Below are positions 1-9,200 of a stretch of 17,202 nucleotides of DNA, one piece after another. The DNA is from CAZJYI01 sp964550025 (lineage in GTDB: Bacteria > Verrucomicrobiota > Kiritimatiellia > UBA8416 > CAYOBW01): assembly GCA_964550025.1 (NCBI GenBank), contig CAZJYI010000207.1, positions 1-17,202 of the forward strand, written 5' to 3'. Position 1 is the stretch's first letter; each line of letters begins with the position of its first letter. A model generated the notes under the pieces. The model worked only from the letters and a program-made list of their open reading frames with translations, was not told the DNA's origin and searched no databases. The translations under genes and the position numbers were made by a program.

Positions 1-2
1 AC

Positions 3-458
3 AAACCAAAGCGGCGCGTGCGGATCGCCGGTAAAACACCGCCACCCCCCGCGGAACCGCCGCCCGAGCCATCCGGGCCGAAGCGCAGGGTGCGTGTTGC
101 CGGCAGGACGCCTCCTTCCAGTGCGGAACGTCCGTCTTCGCGCCGCCGTTCGCCCGCGGGAGGGCGGCCGGCTCAGCGTGGCGGCACCGGCAGCGGCGGC
201 GGCTGGATCAAATGGGCCGTAGCGGCGCTGTTCGTCGCGGTTGCCGCCATCGTGCTCGGTGTCTACGCCGCCCGTCCGCGCGAGTCCCGGCGACGCTCGC
301 TGGCCGTCCCCGACCACTACCGCGGCCGCGACGTCCAGGACGCGATCACGCGCTCCATGGGCGGCAAGAGCATGGAGGAATGGTGTCGGGAGCAGGAGAA
401 GGACAACGAGATGGTCCAGGGACGCCGAGACCGACGGAAGGGGCGGACAGGTCGATAA
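3..458 (+). CDS. Pro/Arg-rich single-pass membrane protein, 5' partial
   Basis: The frame is open to the left edge, so the true start lies outside; the GTG at 18 lies inside the first copy of a repeat and is unlikely to be the start. The visible part has three zones. The first is about 60 residues rich in Pro, Arg and Ser, containing two copies of a PKRRVRxAGxTPP motif. The second is one hydrophobic helix (WAVAALFVAVAAIVLGVYAA, nt about 213-272). The third is a charged tail of about 60 residues with RGRDVQDAITRSMGGKSMEEW. The basic stretch before the helix suggests the N-terminal side is cytoplasmic and the tail extracytoplasmic. I do not recognise a family; the tail is too short to assign. 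The gene stops 89 nt before the next same-strand gene, so the two could be co-transcribed. Confidence 0.6.
   Translation, partial: KPKRRVRIAGKTPPPPAEPPPEPSGPKRRVRVAGRTPPSSAERPSSRRRSPAGGRPAQRGGTGSGGGWIKWAVAALFVAVAAIVLGVYAARPRESRRRSLAVPDHYRGRDVQDAITRSMGGKSMEEWCREQEKDNEMVQGRRDRRKGRTGR
6..149 (+). repeat. Two tandem 24-codon units, PKRRVRxAGxTPP
   Basis: Unit 1 (nt 6-77) and unit 2 (from nt 78) both start Pro-Lys-Arg-Arg-Val-Arg, followed by Ile or Val, Ala-Gly, Lys or Arg, then Thr-Pro-Pro. The second half of each unit is low-complexity and diverged (Pro/Glu-rich in unit 1, Ser/Arg-rich in unit 2). More units may lie upstream of the window. Confidence 0.6.
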
Positions 459-547
459 CCGTTCTGAAGCGGCAAGAAGATGGTGTGCAGGAAGATGCGA
501 CACCCAAAGTTCATGTTCCATTCTGCCGGCCCGGTGGAGGGCTTACG

Positions 548-907
548 ATGAGAAACGGCGGGAGTATTCCGGTTGCTGCGTGCACGCTGTTGTTGACCTG
601 CGCGGCTACGGCAGGGGAGATGCGGACCTGGACATCGTCGAAGGGGTCCAAGATCGAGGCCGAGATGGTGAATCGCGCGGGTCGCTACATCTACCTGCGC
701 ACGGCCGATGGCCGCCAGATGAAAATCGCCATCGGCGCGCTCGACAAGTTCGTCAGTCGCCATTTCGCCACGAACGTGATGGACTACAAGAACAACAACG
801 GCACCAAAGCCGCCGCGGAGGATGGGGCAAAGCTGGCCGAGAAGTACAAAGATACGCGACTGGCGGAGCTCTTCAGGAAGATGGGCGAGAAAGCTCCCGC
901 GCCGTAG
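548..907 (+). CDS. Small secreted SHD1-like domain protein
   Basis: 119 residues. The ATG at 548 is chosen because a clear GGAGG (536-540) lies 7 nt upstream and because it starts a good signal peptide (MRNGGSIPVAACTLLLTCAATAG, cleavage near residue 23). Upstream codons in this frame are arginine-rich shadow sequence. Residues about 26-74 (RTWTSSKGSKIEAEMVNR..., YIYLRTADGRQMKIAIGALDKFVSRHF) match the SHD1 (SLA1 homology domain 1) pattern: R-x-W, a strand ending in E-x-E, then V-x-L-R-x-x-D-G and a closing L-x-K. Such domains are common in exported PVC proteins, where their binding partner is generally unknown. The C-terminus (80-119) is charged and probably helical. The role is inferred to be a periplasmic or surface binding module; no catalytic residues are visible. 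Confidence 0.75.
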   Translation: MRNGGSIPVAACTLLLTCAATAGEMRTWTSSKGSKIEAEMVNRAGRYIYLRTADGRQMKIAIGALDKFVSRHFATNVMDYKNNNGTKAAAEDGAKLAEKYKDTRLAELFRKMGEKAPAP

Positions 908-1032
908 GGGCGCTCGGGATCATACCTTGAGACTGGAGTTTTCCAGGTGTCGGTTGCGCAGTGTGGCGAGTCGACGGCGTGAAGAGTTGAGATTCGCAAA
1001 GCCGCTTCCCCACGGCTGACCCCCAACGAGTC

Positions 1033-1064
1033 TTGACACGCAGCCTCTATCCTGGCACCATAAT
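1033..1064 (+). promoter_or_regulatory. Possible sigma70-type promoter for the antitoxin gene
   Basis: A perfect TTGACA (1033-1038) is followed by CATAAT (1059-1064). The 20-nt spacer is longer than the usual 17, which lowers confidence. The position, just upstream of the palindrome and about 45 nt before the antitoxin start, fits. The rest of 908-1032 holds no gene that I can support. Confidence 0.4.
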
Positions 1065-1072
1065 ACGTGTGA

Positions 1073-1085
1073 CACTTAATAAGTG
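1073..1085. promoter_or_regulatory. 13-bp palindrome, probable antitoxin operator
   Basis: CACTTA-A-TAAGTG is a perfect inverted repeat of 6-bp arms around one base. It lies between the putative -10 box and the ribosome binding site of the RHH antitoxin. RHH antitoxins of type II systems commonly repress their own promoter through such palindromes, so this is the natural operator candidate. That assignment is inference; the palindrome itself is seen directly. Confidence 0.5.
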
Positions 1086-1108
1086 CTCGAAGCAGAAGGC
1101 GGCAAGTG

Positions 1109-1342
1109 ATGTCCAATATAACGCTGAGCGTTGATGACGCGGTGATCCGCAAAGTCAGGAAGATGGCGATTGACAAGCATACGACCCTGACGGAGATGGT
1201 ACGCACGTTTCTCGAATCGGTGGCATCCAGAGATGAAGTGGCCAAGCAGACGGCAGTTGCGGAACTGAACGCGTCCTTTCGGGAACTGAGTCGCGGCATG
1301 GGCAGGCATGGCTGGACTCGGGACGAGCTGCATGAGCGTTAG
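1109..1342 (+). CDS. Ribbon-helix-helix (VapB-type) antitoxin, toxin partner lost
   Basis: 77 residues from ATG 1109 (a GTG lies directly before it at 1106); AGAAGG (1094-1099) is 9 nt upstream. The N-terminus MSNITLSVDDAVIRKVRKMA is the classic RHH pattern: a short beta strand with alternating polar residues (N-I-T-L-S-V), then helix A, the turn at KHTTLTEMV, and helix B (RTFLESVA). The C-terminal half (ELNASFRELSRGMGRHGWTRDELHER) resembles the toxin-wrapping tails of VapB-like antitoxins. The stop overlaps an ATG at 1332 (ATGAGCGTTAG), the usual coupling to a toxin gene, but the reading frame from that ATG encodes no PIN domain and the sequence becomes sulfatase-derived within about 50 nt. 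So the antitoxin looks intact and orphaned. The exact family (VapB or another RHH antitoxin) is not certain. Confidence 0.75.
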   Translation: MSNITLSVDDAVIRKVRKMAIDKHTTLTEMVRTFLESVASRDEVAKQTAVAELNASFRELSRGMGRHGWTRDELHER

Positions 1343-1381
1343 CCCACAATGGAAGTGCTGTGCGGCACCGCAGCAGGAATT

Positions 1382-2053
1382 TCGGCAAGGGAGGTGTGAG
1401 AGGGCTTGGTGGCGGGAAGGGCCGTGTACCGCTGAAGGCCGAGGACGTGACGGTTGCCGAAGTGCTCAAGTCCGCCGGATACGTCACGGGGATGACCGGC
1501 AAGTGGGGGGCTGGGAGAGCCGAATACCACTGGGGAGCCCAACAGGCAGGGCTTCGACGAGTGGTTTGGCTATCTCAATCAGCGACGGGCCCACTCCTAC
1601 TATCCCGATTTCATCTGGCTGAACCAGGAGAAGTACCCGCAGCCGGGCAATACCGGCGGGAAGAAGAAGCAGTACACACACGATCTGTTCACGGAGTCTG
1701 CGCTGAAGTTCATCGGTAAGCACGGCGGCGGGGACAAGCCCTTCTTCCTGTACCTGCCCTACACCGTGCCGCACGCGAAGTACGAGATTCCGTCGGCCGA
1801 TCCCTACTCGGATCAGCCGTGGAAGCAGAGCGAGAAGGTGCACGCGGCCATGGTCACGCGCATGGACCGGGACATCGGGAACATCATGGCACTGCTGAAG
1901 GAGAAGGGTGTGGACGAGAACACGATCGTGTTCTTCTGCTCGGACATCTGCGAGACACGCAACCTGGCGGCAGAACATGCCGAGATCGCCAGGCAGTTCG
2001 CGGAATACCTCACCGCTGTGCGCACGGAGTCCGAACACTCGCCGGTGAAGTGA
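1382..2053 (+). pseudogene. Arylsulfatase pseudogene (truncated, frameshifted, internally deleted)
   Basis: Two frames together read as a secreted sulfatase. Frame 1 (about 1382-1510) gives VPLKAEDVTVAEVLKSAGYV then TGMTGKWG. Frame 2 (1511-2053) gives LGEPNTTGEPNRQGFDEWFG, YLNQRRAHSYYPDFIW, KPFFLYLPYTVPHAKYE, MVTRMDRDIGNIMALLKEKG and ENTIVFFCSD. The switch lies in a run of six G (1505-1510) where five would keep the frame. The N-terminus with the formylglycine site (C-x-P/S-x-R) is absent. After FFCSD the expected N-G and roughly 150-250 residues are missing; the text jumps to ETRNLAAEHAEIARQFAEYL and a normal C-terminal end (TAVRTESEHSPVK). With no catalytic cysteine it cannot be an active sulfatase. 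The frameshift alone could be a homopolymer sequencing error; the other two lesions could not. Confidence 0.85.
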
Positions 2054-2089
2054 CGGCGGCGGTCGTTGCTGTCGGACAGTCAAGGGACC

Positions 2090-3127
2090 TCAGACTACCA
2101 ACACGCCGTCCGATGTTTCGCACAGGAACGCCGTCGCGGCTTCGTCGCAGGCCTCGAGCTCGATGTGGCCCGGTTCCACGGCTTCCTGTGTTTGCCGCAG
2201 CAGAAGCTTGCCCGCCACGGGGCGCCGCATTGCGTTGATGGCACAGAAGACGCCCTTGAGAACGGTATGGTCGTTGGACAGGGGCCGCTCGAGCACGAAC
2301 GTGAGCCGCTCGGAATGGCGGACCCCCTCCAGGAAGATGTAGAATACGGCTTCGCGGGCTTCGACCCGCCCCGTGTAGGCGAAAGGGTCAGCCAGGACGG
2401 AGACCCGCACACCATCGCCACAAGCGGTGAACTCGACACCAAACCGCTGCACATGGCCGGTTCCCGCGGTATCCAGACTCAGGCCCTCGTAGGTGCCAAC
2501 CGGCGCCGTGCCGGACGCACCGGTTCCGGCGGTAGAGCCGGCTTGTCCGTGTTCCGTACCGGCCTTGAGACGGTCGTGCAGGTCCGACCATCCGCGGACC
2601 TCAACATGGCGCGGCTCGAGCCCGCACGCCTCCAGGTCCAGTCGGAGACGCAGATTGCGCGGCGTGGCCTCACCGCTGCCTTTGAGTAAGTGCAGGAGAA
2701 GCTCCCGCAGACCGGGGGAGACCGCCTCGTTCGGCACCTGCTTGCCTCCGATATGGATGGCGTAGGAGCGATACGCGTCGCTCCGGATGCCGCGCTCGTC
2801 GTCGTATTCGGCCCACATCGCCAGGATGGCGCGATAGGGTGCCGCGATGGGATTGTGGCCGTCGAGTGCCGGGGCTCCCGCCAGCAACGCGACTTCCTCG
2901 CCGTATTCCCGGCCGACGTAGCAGGGCAGGAGGGAGTTCTGAGCCCTGTGCCAGTCGGCTACCAGCGCGACGACCCCCGCATGGAACAGGGCCGATCTCG
3001 ACCGCAGGAAGTCCACGCGCACCCCCTCGGCCAACTCCGGCACGGGCGGCGCAAGCGTATTGCGCACAACCAGCGCAGGGATGGCTCCCTCCAGATCGAC
3101 ACACAGAATGCGTTTTCTGGCTGTCAT
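2090..3127 (-). CDS. Hypothetical protein, two regions joined by a Gly/Ser/Thr linker
   Basis: 345 residues from ATG 3127 (MTARKRILCVDLEGAIPALV); the frame extends to 3205, but that stretch is Arg/Pro/Ser-rich and unconvincing. No clear Shine-Dalgarno was found for either start. I do not recognise the family. Residues about 1-188 are a compact mixed alpha/beta region (VRVDFLRSRSALFHAGVVAL, AILAMWAEYDDERGIRSDAYR, GLRELLLHLL). Residues about 190-214 are a Gly/Ala/Ser/Thr linker. Residues about 215-345 look beta-rich (VQRFGVEFTACGDGVRVSVL, SERLTFVLERPL). No signal peptide or membrane helix is visible, so the protein is probably cytoplasmic. It is divergent from the giant gene and convergent with the sulfatase pseudogene, whose end is 36 nt away. 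Plus-strand frames over this stretch are shorter and split, which supports the minus strand as coding. Confidence 0.6.
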   Translation of the reverse strand: MTARKRILCVDLEGAIPALVVRNTLAPPVPELAEGVRVDFLRSRSALFHAGVVALVADWHRAQNSLLPCYVGREYGEEVALLAGAPALDGHNPIAAPYRAILAMWAEYDDERGIRSDAYRSYAIHIGGKQVPNEAVSPGLRELLLHLLKGSGEATPRNLRLRLDLEACGLEPRHVEVRGWSDLHDRLKAGTEHGQAGSTAGTGASGTAPVGTYEGLSLDTAGTGHVQRFGVEFTACGDGVRVSVLADPFAYTGRVEAREAVFYIFLEGVRHSERLTFVLERPLSNDHTVLKGVFCAINAMRRPVAGKLLLRQTQEAVEPGHIELEACDEAATAFLCETSDGVLVV

Positions 3128-3284
3128 GGCATGGAATGACCGATTCCGCGACTCACTCGGCGGACGTCCGCCGCAAGGCATACACCGTAGTGCACTGAGT
3201 ACCACAGTGTCTCACGTGGTGCAACGCCGAACCTTGCCATAACGTGTGGGTGTAGAAGTTAAGCGCAAATATCGGGGGGATCTA
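3128..3284. promoter_or_regulatory. Divergent intergenic region before the giant gene
   Basis: About 157 nt lie between two divergent genes and should hold both promoters. No convincing -35/-10 pair is visible. Two overlapping small inverted repeats are present: CACTG/CAGTG (3193-3197 with 3205-3209) and ACCAC/GTGGT (3201-3205 with 3216-3220). They share bases 3201-3209 and so cannot form together. A purine-rich GGGGGA (3275-3280) just before ATG 3285 is the likely ribosome binding site of the giant gene. Confidence 0.3.
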
Positions 3285-6200
3285 ATGAAAACAGGATGTC
3301 TACTGCTGACGACGGTCTTTGCCTTCGTATGGGGCGTCGCATGTTGTACGGCCGGTCCGGACCGTGTGCCGCCGGTCCGCTACACGGCGAAAGCCCACGC
3401 CGGCGGCGATGCCGGATTGGCAAGCCTCTGTTCCCGGCTGCGAGAGGCCTTCACCTCTTCTCGCGGCCCCGACACAATTGGCGATTCCGGCTATGTCGTG
3501 AGGGCGGCGGTTTACCGTTGCCGGGTCACAGCGAAAGGTGTCTCCGTCGACGCCGGGTATCGTATTGAAATCGGTCCCGAACGGGGCGCCGTGAGCGTGC
3601 CGTTGGTCGGCGGGCCGATCGGCGTGCGTCAGAGGGAGGTCCCTGAGTCGGCCTACCTGCTGTGTCGCGGCAACGAGGTCCATGCCGTTCTCACGGAACC
3701 CGGTGTGTCGGATGTTGCGCTCAGGTTTGATGTTGCCGTCCAGCGGGAGGGGCGCGGCGCGCAGGCGCGGTTCGCCGCGGCTCCTGCCGTCATCCGGGAG
3801 CTCATGGTGACCGCTGGTCCCGAGGTCGCCGGGAACGTGAGCGTTCCAGGCGTTCCCATGCAGGAAGGGCCGGATGGCTGCGAAGGCGTCCTCGACGACC
3901 GCAATGATGTCGTGCTGCTGTGGACGGTCTCCGCCGGCGAGACGCCGGGGGACGCTGGTGCCCGCAAGGACTCAATTGCAGCCTGCCACGGTGACCATGT
4001 CGCCCGCTATGGCGAGGACACCCTTGAGATTGACAGCACGTACGCGTTGGAGATCGAGCCCCCCGGCATCCGACATGCTGCCCTGCGGCTCGCGCCGGGG
4101 ACTGAGCTCTCGGAAGTGGCCGGAGACGGAATCAGGGACTGGAAACGGACAGATGGAACGGCGCTGCAGATAGGTTTCAACGAGCCCAGAACCGGAACCT
4201 GCCGGTTCCGCCTGCGCGGCACGGTGAAACTCCCCGCCTTGCCTGCCGAACACGCTTTGGTGCTGCCGTACGTGCTGACGCGCGCACACCAGTCGGGCGC
4301 CCTCGTTCTCGCGGAACGAGGGGTGCGGGTTGACGTGCTCGAGGTGGCGTCAATGCACGGAGCCGACGCCACGGGAATGGTATCGCACGCCGGCTCGGAG
4401 TCTCTCTGCGCATCGAACACCGTGGCTTCTTTCGTCGTGACGGGGGCCACGAATGCCGGTGCCCGTGTGTTGCTGAAGCCGCTTCGCCCGAGTATACGGG
4501 TGGAGGTAGCGGCGAAAGTCGTTGTGTCGGGCGACCGCACAATCCTCACGCATGATGCAGCGCTGCACGTATCGGAACGTGCCCTTCGCGAACTGCCGGT
4601 TGTCCGGCAACCCGCCGGACGAATTGTGTCGGTCGAAGGCCCTGCCGTCGCGGGTTGGACGACCGGCCCGTCGAATGACGGTGACGAGACCATCCTCGTT
4701 CGTTTCGAGAAACCGGTGCTCGGCAAAACCACGCTTTCAATTCGCGTCGACCGGGACTACGACGCGTTGCCGGAGACCCAGTGTCTGTCGGGCTTTCGCA
4801 TCCCCGGCGCCACACTGACGCACGGGAGAGTCCGGACATACGCGGGGGAAGGTGTGGCCATCGACACGACCTCGATCACCGGGCTAATGGCGCTCCCGCG
4901 GTCCGCCGCTCCGCCTGACGGCGTGACGGAGAAAGTCACACCGCTACATACCTACGCACTCAGAACGCAGGACTGGCGCCTGGACCTTTCCTCGAGGCCA
5001 CGCGCATCTGAGCTCTCCGTCGAGACCTTCATGCTGTTGGAAGCGGCGGAGGACGCATTCCTCGGCAGACTGCTCTGCCACTGCCTGGTCGAACACGCTC
5101 CGCGGACCGGTTTGACGATTGACCTGCCCGCCAACTGGGAGAACGTGACGGTCGAGGGTGCTGCCGTCAGCCGGTTCTGGCTCGAAAAGGAGGCCCTCCA
5201 CGTTGCCCTCAACGGTGAGGTCAAGGGGCCGGAGGCGCTGGTCCTGTCGTTTGAAACGACCGCGGATGCGGCAACCGGTGTCGCCGAAATATCCGGACCG
5301 GTCTTTCGCGACACCACGGCTCAGAGTGGCGTGCTGGCTGTCGTCGGCGGCGGCGAGTTGGCCGTCACCGAACGGTCGCGCCAGGACCTCGACCAGATCG
5401 CATCGGAGAAGATACCGCTGCGTTACGCGTTGCTGCCGGGCGACGAGCCGACGCTGGCGTACAGGCACGGCACGGCGACATGGAACCTGTCGCTGACCAC
5501 TGTCCGGAGCCGGGTTGTCGACACACCGGACATCCTTGTCGACTCCGCGCACTTCCGTTCGCGTGTCTCACCGGGCGGTCGAACGGTAACGCGGGCAACC
5601 TATAGGGTTCGAAACAGCGGACGCCGTCATTTGCGTGTACGTCTTCCCGACAGCGTTACCCTCATCGGCGCCTTCGTCGACGGCCGCGAGGCCGTGACAC
5701 ACGTAGAACAGGGCGAGATCCTGCTGAGGATACCCAGGCACGGCCCCGAGCGCGCGTTTGACGTGGATCTGCGCTGCATGTCGAAACAGCGGGTGTCCCG
5801 AAGTCGATGGCAGTTGCTTGCGGTGCGACTGTGTGCCCCGTCGATCAACGTGCCCGTGCGCGCCGCCGCCTGGGAGGTCCGCCCCCGGTCGCCCATGCGG
5901 GCCGTCAGGCGTCTCGCCGTGCCGGGTCTCGTCCCCGATGAGCGGGCAGACTCCGACGGTTCGCTACGCCGCTTGTTGACGAGGGTATCGGCCCCCGCAT
6001 GGAGTTGGATTGCCGCGATCGCGGCTTGCGCCATGCTGGGAACGGCCTGCTGCGCCCGGCTGCCGCGCCCCTGGTGGCCGGTTGCCGGACTGGTGCTCCT
6101 GGGGCTCGCCGTGGCCGCCGGATACGTATCGGAGACGGCCAGACGCACCGATGCCCGCGTTCAGTGCCAGATCAATATGTGTCGCATTGAAGATGCCGTC

Positions 6201-9200
6201 GACGAGGTCATGTGCATGAGCAACTTCGTGAGTGTCGCGAGTGTCACGGCCGCCTCCGTGCAGGAAATGCTCCCAGGGGGGCAGCTCCCACGCTGTGCTT
6301 CCGGGGGGACGTATGATTCGGGCTCCGCCGGGTGCGATCTCCAATGCAGTGTGCATGGCGCAAACCCGAGGAACTTGGACTCAAGCGCGCGTTCCGCGGC
6401 GGCACGCGGTCCCGAACTCCCTTTTGGCACCGAGCTCGAGTGGACTGCAAGCGGCACATTGCTCCCGGCCGGTGTGCGGCCATGGGTTCGCATCCTGGCG
6501 GTCGATCCGACGTTCCTGCGCCGCCTGGTTCTGGTTGCGGCAGTTGTCCTGGCAGCCATGGGAGCCGGTCTGGCGGCGTGGCTGACGCCCGGGAGATTTC
6601 GTCGCCGGGCTGCCGTGGCGATGCTCGCCGTTGCGTTCGTCCTGCTCGCCGCTCGTCTCGACGGGTTAGGCCGCTTCATGGCCGGTATTCCGCTTCTGAC
6701 GGCTGCCGCGTGTGCCGTCCTGCTGCACGTCGCTCGTCCGGGCCTGGCGGCGCGTTCAGCGAAGACGGCTGCGCTCTGCCTGTTCCTGTTCGCCTCGGCC
6801 GGCGTTGGGTTGGTTCGGGCGGACCGTGCGCGGCCGCCCTCGGCGCTTGACGGCGGACTCTGCGTACAAGAGGTCACGCTGGACGTCGACGCGACGGAAG
6901 ACACGGCCGTGGTGGATGTGCGGATCGATGCCCTGATTCCGCCGTCCGTTCGTGATGCGGCGGCCGGTGACAGCACGATTCCGGAATGCGTTCTTCTGCC
7001 TGCCGCAACGGCGGTTCGATCCATCGACGTGAGCAGCCCCGATGGACGGGGGCGCATTGTCCGTTCCGACCGCGGTCTGCTGCTCCGTGCGCGGGAACCG
7101 GGGCGATACCGTGTCGGGGCGACGTACGTAGTGCCTGTCCGGCAAGAGGCCAACGTGTCCAGGGTGACACTGCCGCTGACAGCAGCTCCCGTTCGGACGG
7201 TCAACGTGCGGGTTGACCGTGAGAACGTCGCCATGCGTTCGCCCGGCGCGGTTGCGGTTGATGTCGAAACGCGCCGGGGCGCAACCTGCGCGGTAGTGAT
7301 TCCGGGGACGGGAGAGACGGTCGAACTGGAAATGATGGATGCTGACAGCGCGGACGAGAGGGGACGGTTTTCCCTGGAGGCGGAAGTCAAAGCCGACGTC
7401 CGCATCTCGACCTCCGGCGTGCTCCTGGATGCCGTCCTGTCCAATCGTCCCGTGTGGGGTGCCGTGGATCACATGGTCGTCTTTCTGCCCCGCCATCTCG
7501 ACCTCGTGCGCGTCACGGGCGACCATGTCAGCGGATCGCGTTGCCGGCCGGGGACGAACGGTACGCGACTTGTCGTTGCGCTGAAGCAACCCGTCACTGA
7601 GGCGTTCGATATCCGGTTGTCGTGTCGCGCATCCGTTCCACCGCTTCCGTATGACGCCAGTTTGCCGTATCCCGTCCCGCTGGAAGTGAATCGCGCGGTA
7701 GGGACGCTGACCGTCTCGTCCGAGCCCGGCATAGACCTGCGCCTCTGTCCGGGCAAGGGCTTGCGACGCACACGGCGTGCTCGCGTCGGCGAGGGCGATG
7801 AGGGCTCCACTTCGTACAGCTTCACCTTCGACCGCCCCAACATCAGCCTGGACTACTCGGCGGTACGGGCCCGGGCCGCGGTACACACGGAGGTGACCGG
7901 GATCGTGCAGGTACGGGACGATGCCGTCGACCTGTCCATGACGTACATCAACGAAGTCCGGGGTTCAGGGGTAGCGGAGTTGCTCGCCGAGCTGCCGCAC
8001 GGAGCCGAGTTGCTGAACGCGACCGCCGGTGACGCGGCGCGCTGCCATGTGCGCGAGCATCAGGGATCGAAATGGCTCGTGGTCCGCTTGCGAAAGACCT
8101 GCCCGGAACACCTGACATACCGACTCACCCTGCGCTGGCCACGTGCCGCTGATGCGGTGATGAAGCTGGCGCCGGCCAGGCCCGTCGGCGTCGAATCCTG
8201 TCGCGGCATGCTGGGCGTCCGGCTCGCCGAGAACGAATACGGGTTGTACCGCGTGACTCGAGGTCTCGTGCCATGTCCTTCCGAGCGGCTTGGTGACGCC
8301 GCCCCAGACGTGAGCAGAGCATTTCGCTTCAATAGTGCGGATTGGGTGTTGGAGATGAAAGCGGCGCGCCCTCGCCCCTGGATAGAAGTGTTCGGCGTGC
8401 ACCATGTGCGTTTCCTGTCTGAGGGGGCTCAGGCGATCTCCGAGCTCCGATGCGATGTACAGCATGGCACCGTCAGGCAACTGGGCGTCGCGTTCTGTCC
8501 CGGGGCGAGCGACATTCGCGTTCTCTCCGGTAGCGCGCGTCTGGAGCCTGTGTCAAACGATGTCTACCGGGTTGTCTGGGACACGCCGGTGACCGGGAAA
8601 CGAAAGGTCCGTTTCGGATACGGGCTGAGCAACACCGGCGGGGGCGCGAACATGACCATCGTATGTCCGTACGCGACCGACGTTGACCGGGAATCCGGCT
8701 ATGTAGCGTTGGCGGCGGAAGACGAATCGGACATGCTGCTCGTAGCGGAAAGCGTGGGTTCGACACTCCGCGAATGCGCTTCGTGTCCGGCATTGGATCG
8801 CGACTTCGACGCGTTGTTTGCGAAGGCGCAGTCGTGGTACCGGTACACGGGTTCGCCGGCCCGCCTGACGATCGGCCTGCAGCGCCGAAGCGGCATCCGG
8901 ACGACGGCTTGCCGTGTGACGGAAGCGAAGGCCATCGCGGTGCTGTCAGGTACGGGGCGTCTGCTGACCCGGGTTGTCTACGACCTCTCCGGTCGCGGCC
9001 GGCCGCTGTTGTCGGCGGCGCTGCCCCCGCACTCCCGACTCCTCTCCTGTTTCGTTGCCGACGAACCGGTGCCGGTCGTCGCTGAAGGTGAGCACATCGT
9101 CGTTCCGCTTGGCGACCTCGGGACCGGTGAGAACATCAAGCGCGTGCGGTTGACCTACGTGGGCCAGGCGGGGGTCGGCACAGTGACGGCATCGAGCGGG

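Noticed and set aside
945..977. AGGTGTCGG and GTGTGGCGAGTCG, similar to the heptamer units
   Set aside because: Only single imperfect matches without tandem repetition; probably chance in GC-rich DNA.
1308..1622. Possible toxin gene starting at ATG 1332 after the antitoxin
   Set aside because: The frame gives no PIN-domain features (no D-T/S-N near the start), is Cys/Arg/Trp-rich and overlaps sulfatase-derived sequence in another frame.
6161..7444. 427-codon open frame on the minus strand
   Set aside because: It is antisense to the giant gene; the product is dominated by Ser, Thr, Arg and Ala, as expected for a GC-rich shadow.
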